From Lysinibacillus sphaericus (GTDB taxonomy: Bacteria > Bacillota > Bacilli > Bacillales_A > Planococcaceae): a stretch of 64,000 bases of DNA. Position 1 is the stretch's first letter. Every line of letters begins with the position of its first letter. The stretch is taken from assembly GCF_006864135.1 (NCBI RefSeq), contig NZ_SADV01000004.1, forward strand, positions 124,001 through 188,000, written 5' to 3'. A program made the position numbers and the translations under genes. The notes beneath the pieces are model-generated. The model was not told where the DNA came from, ran no database searches, and worked only from the letters and a program-made list of their open reading frames with translations. Below, piece by piece: positions 1-10,810 of the stretch.

Positions 1-408
1 ATGCGGGAAAATCTTGCTGATCGGATTAGAGTTTTTACTGCTGTTTGTAAAGGAGAGACCGTTGGGTTTGTATTATTTTTCGAATATGATAACGTATTGT
101 ATTCTCATGTAGCCGGATTTGACTATGAAAAGTTAGATAAGGTATTTTGCTACCCTAATATTTGTTTTTACGAACCTTTAATTTATGCGATTAAACAGGG
201 AATTACGCGAATTCATTATGGACTTTCCTCTTATGAAGGGAAGGTAAGGCGGGGTTGTGAACTTTTTGATTTAGGAGCGTATATAACACTGGATACCGAA
301 TATGATGATTCATTACTAAAACATATTGTCAATCTTATGTCGTACAGTGAAGAACAGCAATTAAACTATTTCCGAAAAATGGTTGTTCAATCATTGAAAG
401 ACTATTAA
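1..408 (+). CDS. GNAT/FemAB-like acyltransferase, C-terminal part
   Basis: The 135 visible residues resemble the C-terminal half of GNAT-fold acyltransferases of the BioF2/FemAB-like type. A beta-strand-rich core runs through residues 12-35 (VGFVLFFEYDNVLYSHVAGFD), and the family-like stretch HYGLSSYEGKVRRGCEL lies near residues 73-89. The reading frame opens at the first base of the window, so the gene probably begins upstream and the first ATG here may be internal. It lies 25 bp before an ATP-grasp gene and probably belongs to the same operon, where it could acylate or aminoacylate a small product. The exact substrate cannot be told from this fragment. Confidence 0.55.
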   Translation: MRENLADRIRVFTAVCKGETVGFVLFFEYDNVLYSHVAGFDYEKLDKVFCYPNICFYEPLIYAIKQGITRIHYGLSSYEGKVRRGCELFDLGAYITLDTEYDDSLLKHIVNLMSYSEEQQLNYFRKMVVQSLKDY

Positions 409-433
409 TTTATTAGGAAGTTGGTGTTTATTC

Positions 434-1756
434 ATGAGTGAAAAACGATATCGTCTTTTAATAGTGGATGCTCCAGGTGGGCCGTCGCCATCAGTGTACA
501 TACCTATGCTTCCCAAAGATTTCGAAGTGAGAGTGGTTCTCGCAAAACCAGAGAAAGATAAGATGTTTCAACAACGATTATCTGCTTTAGAAAAGCATGT
601 GAAGGTATATGTAGTTGAAGACCGATGTAAGCTTAAGCAGGAGGTAGAACGTATTGCAAGTTTATTTGGAGCTCAAGGATTACTTGCCTTTAGTGAAAGA
701 GTTGTACATGACGTAAACGAAGTTGCTTATCGTTTGGGATTACCGTCAAATTCGGAGCAGACACAACAAGCTTTACAAAATAAGGAGTTGCAACGTGAAA
801 CTTTATCTAAAGGAGGGGTAGCCACTCCAAAAATCTATAAGATAGAAGGTTCTCATCACCTGCAAGCTGCTGCGAAATACGTTGGCTTCCCTGCTGTTCT
901 GAAACCAGTTATTGGAATTGGTAGTTTGTCAACTTACGATATTCAATCAATGAAAGAGTTAGAGGAAGTATTTGAATTAGCGACAACATTATATCAAAAT
1001 GATGCGCGTGTGCATGGCTCCCCCAATTTTCTGTTGGAGAAAAAATTGATTGGTACACGTTGGCACGAAGACGAGCGATACGGAGATCATGTAAGTGTTG
1101 AGTCACTAGTGTCACACGGAAATATTCATCATTTAACAGTGACAGACAAACTGCCTTTGGTATTTCCGTTTCGTGAAACGGGCGATGTCATGCCATCTTT
1201 TCTGCCTGAATTTCGACTAAAAAGTATTTATGAGGAAGCAGAGCGTGCTATTCAATTACTTGGTATTGAAGTAGGAGCTGTACACACTGAGATTAAATTG
1301 ACAACAGATGGACCACGTATAATTGAAGTAAACGGACGTGTGGGAGGGGGGATAACAGAGATGTTATCCTATGCTGCTAATTATAACATAGTAGCTGAGT
1401 TAGCACGAATTGCAGTAGGTATTCCGCCATCAAATGAACCAGCATTCAGGGACTATTGCGGATTTTTCACGCCACAACCACCTGTTTTGGACATTAAATT
1501 AGAAAGAGTACCAAGTGTAACTGAAATTATGGATTTACCTGGGGTGATAGAAGCGGAAATCGTGTACCCTGTCGGATCGGAACCAAATTGGCGCATTGGG
1601 ACAGGAAGCAATTTGGCTCGTGTTATAGCGGTATCAAATAAAAGAGAGGATATTCTCAATCTTGGTACAAAATTGTCAGATTTAAGCTTATTCAGTTATT
1701 CGACAAAAGGTAAGGAAAGTAGCGATTCTGATTACAGAAAGGGTGTAAATGTATGA
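434..1756 (+). CDS. ATP-grasp carboxylate-amine ligase (BacD-like), first copy
   Basis: This 440-residue protein has the layout of ATP-grasp amino-acid ligases. A Rossmann-like preATP domain comes first (LLIVDAPGG at the start), followed by the ATP-grasp fold with FPAVLKPVIGIGS around residue 155 and the Mg-binding segment HTEIKL...IIEVNGRVGGG around residues 284-305. The family (BacD/YwfE, RizA and relatives) joins a carboxylate to an amine through an acyl phosphate. The stop codon overlaps the next start by 4 bp (ATGA), so translation is probably coupled. With the second ATP-grasp enzyme downstream and an MFS exporter, it probably helps build a small peptide or amide natural product. The product is unknown. 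Confidence 0.8.
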   Translation: MSEKRYRLLIVDAPGGPSPSVYIPMLPKDFEVRVVLAKPEKDKMFQQRLSALEKHVKVYVVEDRCKLKQEVERIASLFGAQGLLAFSERVVHDVNEVAYRLGLPSNSEQTQQALQNKELQRETLSKGGVATPKIYKIEGSHHLQAAAKYVGFPAVLKPVIGIGSLSTYDIQSMKELEEVFELATTLYQNDARVHGSPNFLLEKKLIGTRWHEDERYGDHVSVESLVSHGNIHHLTVTDKLPLVFPFRETGDVMPSFLPEFRLKSIYEEAERAIQLLGIEVGAVHTEIKLTTDGPRIIEVNGRVGGGITEMLSYAANYNIVAELARIAVGIPPSNEPAFRDYCGFFTPQPPVLDIKLERVPSVTEIMDLPGVIEAEIVYPVGSEPNWRIGTGSNLARVIAVSNKREDILNLGTKLSDLSLFSYSTKGKESSDSDYRKGVNV

Positions 1757-3300
1757 AAGAAAATAATGTAATAAGTGTATTTATGGGTGAGCCCACTTCA
1801 ATTGACCCATGTTTTGGTTCAGAGCATGATGGTGCCTTGGTATTGCGTTTTTTAAGCGATCCGTTAATAGACTTTACACCGGATACCGGACAAGCTAAGC
1901 CGGCGGCAGCTCAATCATGGATATTAGAAGAAGAAGGATGCGTTATACGTTTGTTTTTACGAAAAGGCGTTCGTTTTCATCATGGGCGCGAAGTTGTTGC
2001 CGATGACTACATCTATTCTTGGAATCGTTTAGCAAAACCTTCACAAAACTCCGAGCTTGCTTATCATTTAAGCATAATTAAGGGATTTGAAGAGATACAT
2101 TCTGGTGTAGCTGATCATATGAGTGGTTTGGAAGCAATCGGACCATATGAGTTATTAGTACGTTTGACTGAACCATTTGCTGAAGTCCCAGCCCTCTTCG
2201 GACATCATTGTACCGCTGCTGTACCTCGAGAATTGGTTGAGCAGGACCCAAAAAAATTTCGTGACAATGTAGTCTCTACAGGACCATATATGTTGGCTGA
2301 ACCGTGGGTGCATAATAGCTATGTTCGGTTGAAACGTTTTGATGATTACTATGCAGCTAATGAAGCTTTTATTGATGGTGGAAGAGGATATTTAGATGAA
2401 ATCGAGTTCCGTATTTATGAAGATCTTGATGATGCCTATTCTGATTGGAAAGAAGGTAAGTTAGATATCACAAAAGTACCACCGAAGTCGTTGGATGAAG
2501 CAATGTCTTTTGGAGACTGCTTCCGTAGCACACCTTGTGCATTGATGCAGTATATTGGATTTCCGAATGATTTGCCTCCTTTTGACAATGTTTTGGTTCG
2601 GCAAGCAATTGCTTTGGGGATTGACCGTCAAAATATAATTGATAACGTGTTTGCAGGTACTCGTCCCTTAGCAACGGGTGTATTACCACCAATGGTTGGA
2701 TCCGAATTCCGCACCAACATTTCAGATATTCTTTCTCAAGAGACTAATGTAGACCGAGCACGTGAACTACTTAAGCAGGCAGGAGTATCTCTACCTTTAA
2801 AAGTTCCATTTTATTACAATGCAGGTTTAGGACATGAAACTTGGGTACGTGAGGTAAAACATCAGCTCAATAATCTCAATATTGAACTTGAATTACGTCC
2901 GTTACCCTGGGGTCAATTTTTAGACAAGTTACAGAGTGGAATTGACGGAATGTTCCGAATGACGTGGGCGATTGACTGCCCAAGTCCCGATAACGTATTG
3001 TTCCCACTTTTCCATTCTAATTCTATTGGAATGGACAATTTTTCAAGCTTTAACAACGCAATCTTCGACAATACGTTAATGGAAGCACGTGCTATGTTGG
3101 ATATCGATCAGCGTAAATTAAAATATCAAGAAGCTGAGAATATCATATTAGAACAAATGCCTATTCTACCATTATGGTACGGGATACAATACCACGTGGT
3201 TGCTAAGGACCGTTTTGAATTTACTGGAAATCGTGTAGTGGATATTTTCGGAGAGCCAGTCCTACGCCACGTGAAAGCCAAAGCCACAATTACTAAATAG
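1753..3300 (+). CDS. Family 5 solute-binding-like protein lacking a signal peptide
   Basis: The 515 residues align by eye along the whole length of the SBP_bac_5 (OppA/DppA) fold. Early EPTSIDPCF corresponds to the mature N-terminus of extracellular binding proteins, then AQSWILEEEGCVIRLFLRKGVRFHHG, a central STGPYML, and PLWYGIQYHVV near the end. The fold begins within about 10 residues of the start, and there is neither a hydrophobic signal sequence nor a lipobox cysteine. The protein should therefore stay in the cytosol, unlike transporter-linked relatives. No permease or ATPase genes accompany it. It sits between two ATP-grasp ligases and overlaps the first by 4 bp, which suggests that it binds or processes a pathway intermediate. 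That role is inference. Confidence 0.75.
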   Translation: MKENNVISVFMGEPTSIDPCFGSEHDGALVLRFLSDPLIDFTPDTGQAKPAAAQSWILEEEGCVIRLFLRKGVRFHHGREVVADDYIYSWNRLAKPSQNSELAYHLSIIKGFEEIHSGVADHMSGLEAIGPYELLVRLTEPFAEVPALFGHHCTAAVPRELVEQDPKKFRDNVVSTGPYMLAEPWVHNSYVRLKRFDDYYAANEAFIDGGRGYLDEIEFRIYEDLDDAYSDWKEGKLDITKVPPKSLDEAMSFGDCFRSTPCALMQYIGFPNDLPPFDNVLVRQAIALGIDRQNIIDNVFAGTRPLATGVLPPMVGSEFRTNISDILSQETNVDRARELLKQAGVSLPLKVPFYYNAGLGHETWVREVKHQLNNLNIELELRPLPWGQFLDKLQSGIDGMFRMTWAIDCPSPDNVLFPLFHSNSIGMDNFSSFNNAIFDNTLMEARAMLDIDQRKLKYQEAENIILEQMPILPLWYGIQYHVVAKDRFEFTGNRVVDIFGEPVLRHVKAKATITK

Positions 3301-3332
3301 TAAATTTGATAACAAAAGGAGAGCTGTGGATA

Positions 3333-4631
3333 ATGAACACATCTGATAAAGTACCGAACGAAACTTTATTTCAAAAACGCCACCACGTCTTAATTGTAGG
3401 TGGTGGTTCTGATCTCATACCTCGACTTCGTGCCGTTGACACAAATGTACAAACGTCTGTAATCTGTCGTCCCTCTGTTTTAAAATTTGTTTATGAGATT
3501 GAAAAGAACAATAAAGTCTTAGTTATAGAAGAAAAAGCGGATACTCAGGCGTGGGTAGAACATGCAGGTGCACTACACAAAATTGATCCTTTCGACTCAG
3601 TAGTTTCCTTTGCAGAGATTGATCAAGATAAAGCAGCTGCAATTAGTGAGTCACTAGGATTGGACTATCACAGCTCCTCTACAATCGAGTGGGTGCATAA
3701 CAAACTTCAAATGCGTGAACAACTGCGCTCAACCGGAGTAGAAGATATTCCAAATGCATTAGTTATGAGTGCTGAAGAAGTGATGGAATTTGGACAAAAG
3801 TGGGGATATCCACTGATTATTAAACCTTGCAAAGGTCGTGCTAGTGCAGGGGTTTCAGTTGTCTATGGAACAGAAGATGTGGCTATAAAATTTGAACGTT
3901 CCAATACGGCGACTGCACCCCGTTTGGAACCTTCACCCTTAATAGTAGAACGTTATCTGCAAGGACGTGAATATAGTGTTGAAGCAATTTCTGAGGGAGG
4001 CCAACATGTAATTCTGTCTATCGTTGAGAAGTATAAAGAGGAGGTCAGTAAGGTCGAAATTGGCCATATGATTCCGGCTATACTTGATTCAAACACATAT
4101 ACAGAAATTGAAAACCATATCGTAAAGGTATTAGATGCATTAAACATTCGCTTTGGAATTACTCATACCGAAATCATGTTAACTGGGGAAGGTCCTCGTG
4201 TCATCGAAACACATGTGCGAGCAGCTGGGGATGATATTCCTTATTTATTACAAGATTCTCTGGGATTAGACCCGTTGCAGTACGTGGTGGAACAGGCCGC
4301 TGGTGAATCGATATATGAGCGATTGAAGATGGATGTACAAAGAGCCAAACGAACGCAAAAAGGAGTGGCAATCTGGTTTGTTCATACCGACCTAGAAGGG
4401 GAGTTACTAAATGTGGAGAACACTGAGCAAGTATCACAAGCCGAAGGGGTCGTAGAATTCATTCCTAGCTTCGAACTTGGTATGACTTTGGAAGGTTTGA
4501 AAAACTCATATTCACGCCTGGCATCAATTCGAACAGTTGCTGAAACTCCTATACAAGCGTTAGAGTTGGCAAAAGCAGCAGCAGATCAACTCAAGTTACA
4601 AGTAAAAGTTCACAGTAACGTAGGGAGTTGA
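3333..4631 (+). CDS. ATP-grasp carboxylate-amine ligase, second copy
   Basis: The protein has 432 residues from the ATG at 3333, chosen because AAAGGAGAG lies about 11 bases upstream. The pattern is the same as in the first ligase: an N-terminal Rossmann-like segment (HHVLIVGGGSDLIPRL), then WGYPLIIKPCKGRASAGVSVV for the nucleotide-binding strands, LIVERYLQGREYSVEA, and a C-terminal metal site HTEIML...GPRVIETHVRAAGDD. The last segment has THVRAAGD where the first copy has VNGRVGGG, so the two enzymes are clearly diverged and probably add different building blocks. The gene follows the solute-binding-like gene by 32 bp and is followed within 4 bp by the exporter gene. Confidence 0.8.
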   Translation: MNTSDKVPNETLFQKRHHVLIVGGGSDLIPRLRAVDTNVQTSVICRPSVLKFVYEIEKNNKVLVIEEKADTQAWVEHAGALHKIDPFDSVVSFAEIDQDKAAAISESLGLDYHSSSTIEWVHNKLQMREQLRSTGVEDIPNALVMSAEEVMEFGQKWGYPLIIKPCKGRASAGVSVVYGTEDVAIKFERSNTATAPRLEPSPLIVERYLQGREYSVEAISEGGQHVILSIVEKYKEEVSKVEIGHMIPAILDSNTYTEIENHIVKVLDALNIRFGITHTEIMLTGEGPRVIETHVRAAGDDIPYLLQDSLGLDPLQYVVEQAAGESIYERLKMDVQRAKRTQKGVAIWFVHTDLEGELLNVENTEQVSQAEGVVEFIPSFELGMTLEGLKNSYSRLASIRTVAETPIQALELAKAAADQLKLQVKVHSNVGS

Positions 4632-4635
4632 TTGA

Positions 4636-5889
4636 TTGAAGTCAAATACCTTTTTGTTAAAACAGCTAGACCGAAGAGCTTACTTTTTACTATTAAATGT
4701 ATTGTTTACTAATATCGGGCTTGGTGGTCATTCATTAATGACCGGGATTTTGATTTATAATGTAACAGGGTCAGTGGTAGCATTTGCCACTACATTAAGT
4801 TTGGGGTTTGCTCTTGATTTAGTCGGACAGTTCTTCGGAGGAGGTATTCTTGATCGGATTAGCCCACGTAGTACAGCTAATTTCGTCAATATTTCTAGGG
4901 GGCTTCTGATAATTATCGCGGGTATTCTTGTAATCGTTACAAAAAGCATCGTGGGTGTGATAATTGTTTCGCTATACATGAGTATAATGGGGCCTGCATA
5001 CCGTGCAAGTATCTTTTCATTGTCACCACAGTTAATACAGCAAGAATTGCTTAGCCGCTACAATGCACTTCGTATGGGGGTCATGCAAGCTGGGCAATTA
5101 CTTGGTCTAGGAATGAGCACCCTTATACTTGCAATGGCTAATAAAGAGATTGCTTTCATCTCTCTTGGAATTTGGTTCTTGCTGGGAGGTCTTATGACAT
5201 TTTCACTAGGCAAATTACCTTCTCTTGAAAAAACAATACATTCCAAAATGTTTAACTTTACTCAGACATTACTTGAATGGAAAGAGCTATTAGTGGCATT
5301 TCGCACTACCCCAAGCATATATGCCCATGTCTTGATATCCAGTAGTGGTCTATTAATTACAGCAATTATTAACTTGCTGATTGTTCCGCTCAACGAATCA
5401 CTTAAAGGTCAATCATTTGGATACGTTATATTGGATGGTGGATACATAGTCGGAGCATTTTTAGCTTCCTATCTACTTTCACGTATAGTTAGGTTAGAAC
5501 GTTTATCTCGATATATTGTAAATATTAGTTTGTGGTTATCTACAGGAGCGATCTTCTTAGTTGGAGGGGGTAACATTTACTTTGCTGGTTTTTGGTTATT
5601 TGTAATAGGCTTTTCATCTACAAGTGCAGTGATCTGCTTAGATACTTCCTTGCAATTACGTGTTGGAAGCAATTACCTGGGTCGGACAGCTATTTTTCAG
5701 GATGTGTTCATGTCATTAGTAGCAGTGTTCCTTGTTCCTATCATAGCTAATACAATTGAAGCTCAAGGCATCCAGTCATCATTGAACCTAACTTCACTAG
5801 TTTTATTCATCTATGCTGGTTTTACGCTGCTGTGTGGCTCAAGCTTCATATTTGGAAAGCGAATGTTCGAGAAATCTATCCAACTATAA
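4636..5889 (+). CDS. MFS exporter of the ATP-grasp operon
   Basis: This 417-residue protein has about 12 hydrophobic segments and the general look of MFS drug/metabolite exporters (MFS_3 or TetA-like), with the cytoplasmic-loop motif GGILDRISPRST near residues 73-84. The start is TTG at 4636, eight bases after GGGAG, and lies only 4 bp after the preceding stop. As the last gene of the operon before a terminator, it is best read as the export and self-protection pump for whatever the two ATP-grasp ligases make, as BacE is for bacilysin. The substrate is not visible from sequence. Confidence 0.8.
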   Translation: MKSNTFLLKQLDRRAYFLLLNVLFTNIGLGGHSLMTGILIYNVTGSVVAFATTLSLGFALDLVGQFFGGGILDRISPRSTANFVNISRGLLIIIAGILVIVTKSIVGVIIVSLYMSIMGPAYRASIFSLSPQLIQQELLSRYNALRMGVMQAGQLLGLGMSTLILAMANKEIAFISLGIWFLLGGLMTFSLGKLPSLEKTIHSKMFNFTQTLLEWKELLVAFRTTPSIYAHVLISSSGLLITAIINLLIVPLNESLKGQSFGYVILDGGYIVGAFLASYLLSRIVRLERLSRYIVNISLWLSTGAIFLVGGGNIYFAGFWLFVIGFSSTSAVICLDTSLQLRVGSNYLGRTAIFQDVFMSLVAVFLVPIIANTIEAQGIQSSLNLTSLVLFIYAGFTLLCGSSFIFGKRMFEKSIQL

Positions 5890-5938
5890 TATATAACATT
5901 CAATTATTAGTTATTTGTCCAATGAGAGTTTGAAGTTG

Positions 5939-6001
5939 AAGCAATATTGGGTGGTTATTTCTTGGTAGAAATATACCGTTCAATATTGCTTGCATTTTTT
6001 T
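5939..6001 (+). terminator. Terminator after the ATP-grasp operon
   Basis: The arms AGCAATATTG and CAATATTGCT pair around a loop that can itself fold (GGTGGT with ACCGTT), and a run of T residues follows at 5995-6001. It separates the MFS gene from aroA, so aroA is a separate transcription unit. Confidence 0.7.
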
Positions 6002-6095
6002 AAAATAAACAGTTTGTTACAAAATGAATTTCCTAGAGCTCAAAAAACGATCATATTTTATCATATATAGTTAAGTAACTAACAAGGAGGATTTT

Positions 6096-7175
6096 ATGAT
6101 ATTAACTCATGAAGTAGACTTGCTACGAGAAAAAATAGATGATATTAATTTACAGATATTACATTTACTAAATGAACGTGCAAAGGTTGTTCAAGAAATT
6201 GGTGGATACAAAAAATCACAAAGTACAAAACGCTTTGATCCCCTACGCGAGCGTGAAGCACTTGATTTGATTGCCCAGAATAATGAAGGTCCGTTCGAAA
6301 CGGCTACCATTCAGCATATTTTCAAAACTATTTTTAAAGCAAGTCTAGAATTGCAAGAAGATGATAATCGAAAAGCATTATTGGTTTCACGAAAAAAGAA
6401 ACAGGAAAATACAATTGTAGATATTAAAGGTGAATTATTAGGAAATGGCTTACAGACATTTATTATGGGACCTTGTGCAGTTGAAAGCTTAGACCAGGTT
6501 CGTCAAGTAGCTCAGGCTATGAGAGAACATGGAATAAAATTAATGCGGGGTGGTGCGTTCAAACCGAGAACATCGCCTTATGATTTTCAAGGATTGGGAA
6601 TAGAAGGATTACAAATTTTACGCCAAGTAGCAGATGAATTTGATTTAGCAATTATTAGTGAAATATTAAATCCCAATGATGTAGAAATGGCACTTGATTA
6701 CGTTGATGTAATTCAAGTTGGCGCTCGAAATATGCAAAACTTCGATTTATTAAAAACCCTAGGAAAAACGAGTAAACCAGTATTATTAAAACGGGGCATA
6801 GCAGCGACAATTGATGAGTTCGTCCATGCAGCCGAATATATTATTGCGCAAGGAAATGATGAAATAATTTTATGTGAGCGAGGTATTCGTACATATGAAA
6901 AGGCAACACGTAATACACTTGATATTTCTGCAGTGCCGATTTTAAAGAAAGAAACACATTTACCGGTTGTTGTTGATGTAACACATTCAACTGGACGAAA
7001 AGATTTACTTCTTCCAACTGCAAAAGCGGCACTAGCAATTGGTGTAGATGCAGTTATGGCAGAAGTACATCCAGACCCAGCAGTCGCATTATCTGATTCT
7101 ACACAGCAAATGGATATTCTGGAATTCCATACATTCATAGAAGAATTAAAAAGATTCAAGAATAAGTTATCTTAA
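6096..7175 (+). CDS. aroA: Bifunctional chorismate mutase / DAHP synthase
   Basis: The 359 residues match the Bacillus AroA(G) layout in length and order. Residues 1-90 are an AroQ-type chorismate mutase ([23 protein letters not shown]). Residues 110-355 are a KDSA-like type I-beta DAHP synthase with [37 protein letters not shown] and DVTHSTGRK. The enzyme condenses phosphoenolpyruvate and erythrose-4-phosphate, the first shikimate step. In this family the mutase domain binds chorismate or prephenate to give feedback control. AAGGAGG precedes the ATG by 6 bases. In Bacillus the symbol aroA denotes this gene, not EPSP synthase. It stands alone between two terminators. Confidence 0.95.
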   Translation: MILTHEVDLLREKIDDINLQILHLLNERAKVVQEIGGYKKSQSTKRFDPLREREALDLIAQNNEGPFETATIQHIFKTIFKASLELQEDDNRKALLVSRKKKQENTIVDIKGELLGNGLQTFIMGPCAVESLDQVRQVAQAMREHGIKLMRGGAFKPRTSPYDFQGLGIEGLQILRQVADEFDLAIISEILNPNDVEMALDYVDVIQVGARNMQNFDLLKTLGKTSKPVLLKRGIAATIDEFVHAAEYIIAQGNDEIILCERGIRTYEKATRNTLDISAVPILKKETHLPVVVDVTHSTGRKDLLLPTAKAALAIGVDAVMAEVHPDPAVALSDSTQQMDILEFHTFIEELKRFKNKLS

Positions 7176-7313
7176 TTCTATAGTGAATATGCATAGAAAG
7201 GAAAGTTTTATTACGTATTTTCTTTGTTACAGAAATTGATTGATGGGAGAAGCTAGTATAAGCTCGACAAAGTAATAATTTACTTGCAAAAATTGAGTAA
7301 ATAAATGTATAAA

Positions 7314-7354
7314 AAAACAGGGTTCTCCTTTTTGAATAGGAGGACCCTGTTTTG
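7314..7354. terminator. Bidirectional terminator between aroA and the ABC-F gene
   Basis: AACAGGGTTCTCCT pairs with AGGAGGACCCTGTT with few mismatches. A-rich and T-rich flanks on the two sides make it usable by both converging genes. Confidence 0.85.
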
Positions 7355-7358
7355 TTCA

Positions 7359-8999
<1,641 letters not shown>

Positions 9000-9225
9000 T
9001 CATGAAATATGTACCATAGTCTATAAACATTATTAAATCAACGTTTATAGTCGGTGAAAGAAGGATGTTTAATCGAAGCAAGAGAGTTGAGTGTGAAATT
9101 TGGATAATATGACCGATTATTTTGTGTGTATTTGATCGTATGTAGGGAGAAAAACAGGTAAGAAAATAAAATAAATTTATCCCTAATTTATTACCTTTTA
9201 ATTTTCCACAAAGGGGAGATGTCAC

Positions 9226-9819
9226 TTGCCTAGAAAAGTAAAGGAATTGAGAATGGATGATGTTGTTTTCAAGCCAAATTTAAAACCCTCATTTTCTGAA
9301 CAAAAGGATACTAACAAAAAAACTGATTCTATTTTAATTGAACAAGCCATCGAAATAGTAAATCAACAGATGAAATTACAAGGACTAAGACACAAAACTT
9401 TACTTGTATACAATCACACTATGCAGAAATACGTTGAGTTTTTAAATCTTAAAAAAGTAGATGATATCAATAAAGAAGGATTCATGGATTGGTTAGAATC
9501 ACTCGATCATTTAGATAAAGTAACTCAAGCAAACAGATTTAGATTTGTATCGGCAATTTTAACAAGGTTTTACGATAATGGTTGGATTAAAGGTAATAAA
9601 TTTTGGAAGGACGTTAAAATTAAAGTTGATAAAAAAGTCAAACAAGCGGCACAAGAAAAGAAATTAGAGATTCTGTTATCAGTAATCGATGCAACCAACT
9701 TCATAGGTTTTAGGGATTTGGTTGTTGTGCTTTTACTTTATAGAACAGGGATTAGAATAAATACGTTGGCAAGTTTAAAAGAGGAGCATATTAATTTTAG
9801 TGAAAAAATGCTAGGTTAA
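9226..9819 (+). pseudogene. Truncated phage-type tyrosine integrase
   Basis: The 197 residues contain a core-binding SAM-like domain (LLVYNHTMQKYVEFLNL...FMDWLESLDHLDKVTQANRFRF) and the start of the catalytic domain, including the first catalytic arginine region LYRTGIRINTLASLKEEHI. The frame then stops at 9819, before the His-X-X-Arg and Tyr nucleophile regions, so the enzyme cannot be active. The DNA directly after the break codes, in another frame, for the C-terminus of a phage structural protein, which points to an internal deletion of a prophage. The start is a TTG at 9226 after AAAGGGGAG. Confidence 0.8.
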
Positions 9820-10049
9820 ACCCTAATTGGAATCCTGACCAAGCATATACACCTCGTGAAAAGCGTGCTGAATGGGATGCTGTAGGATTAGTAGGTAAGT
9901 TGTTAGTACGAGATGACGGCACACTATATCCTAATAACTTTGCTAAAGTAGGTGTATTAGATGGTGAATTAACTTTATCTGACGAGCCTACCAATATTCG
10001 TGTTATGGAGCGTGTAACAGAAAATATAGTTCGTGTATTTATTAAATAA
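9804..10049 (+). pseudogene. Phage tail/peptidase G2-like C-terminal fragment
   Basis: In the frame shifted from the truncated integrase, the DNA encodes about 80 residues without a start (NPNWNPDQAYTPREKRAEW, then VGLVGKLLVRDDGTLYPNNF and a final ENIVRVFIK) ending in TAA at 10047-10049. This resembles the C-terminus of phage tail proteins with a G2-type autoproteolytic domain (YomR-like). It is joined directly to the integrase 5' part, so most of the prophage between the two genes has been lost. Confidence 0.6.
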
Positions 10050-10386
10050 TAGTTCCGAATTGAAACAAGTACATTAACCTCAAGTGTAGGAGTATTTAAC
10101 TGACAGCGGTGTAGAGTTTTTAGCTAGTGATTATGAGCTGCCAGAACAAATAACTCACAATAGATAAACAACAACTTTTAAGTAATATCCGTAATTTATA
10201 AAAGCGTCCTCTTTTGAGGATGCTTTTTATTATGCTTCGAAAGGATGATTTTGAAATATCGGTAGAAGTACATAGAAAAAAGTTAAATTAACAAATTTAA
10301 TGTAATAATAGTTCTATTTAATTTATAGAGGAAACCTCTTCCTTTTGTCGAAATTTATAATAATCAGGTACAACGGAGGGATTATT
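10050..10386. other. Gap within the prophage remnant
   Basis: No intact gene is seen. A short translated stretch at about 10093-10165 (EYLTDSGVEFLASDYELPEQ-like) looks like another phage relic. A terminator hairpin sits at 10201-10227. The stretch after it is AT-rich and could hold the promoter of the DUF2513 relic. Confidence 0.4.
10201..10227 (+). terminator. Terminator in the prophage remnant
   Basis: AAAGCGTCCTC and GAGGATGCTTT pair around TTTT, followed by more T residues. It probably ended the lost phage operon whose last gene is the fragment stopping at 10049. Confidence 0.75.
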
Positions 10387-10787
10387 TTAAGAAGAGATAT
10401 GGAATACTGTATTGAAATATTGCTAGATTTAGCTAATGGTGAACATAAACCACTTCTTTATTTAAGTCATATTTTTACCCTGAAATTACAAAAGAGGAAG
10501 AATTGGAAAACAAAAAATATTTGTATCACTTAGAATTACTAGAAGATGCAGGTTTTATTGATTTTAAATTAGACGGTATTTCAGAGGGACATCTTATTAG
10601 TGATTGTCCTAAAATCACTTGGGACGGTAACGATTTTATAGATATGATAGAAAACGATACACTTTGGAATAAAACTAAAGAAGCAGCAAAAGAAAAAGGA
10701 TTTGAAGTTGCAAAAATGCCTTTAGAAATGCTAGTAACATTTACTAAAATGAAGGCTAAAGAAATGCTCGGAATAGAGATCGATTAA
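10387..10787 (+). pseudogene. DUF2513 protein, frameshifted
   Basis: Two reading frames together encode a phage-associated DUF2513 protein. The first part reads RRDMEYCIEILLDLANGEHKP. The second, in another frame, reads FYPEITKEEELENKKYLYH then LELLEDAGFIDFKLDGISEG and SDCPKITWDGNDFIDMIEND, which are typical of the family. The shift lies near 10460. GGAGGG at 10375-10380 is followed by TTA-AGA-AGA-GAT where the family normally has its start codon, so the start also seems lost unless the internal ATG at 10399 is used. Two independent lesions make a functional product unlikely. Confidence 0.7.
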
Positions 10788-10810
10788 CTATGAATAGTAC
10801 CATCTGTTTA

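Noticed and set aside
6713..7159. 148-codon minus-strand frame inside aroA
   Set aside because: It is antisense to a strongly conserved gene; no RBS or family features.
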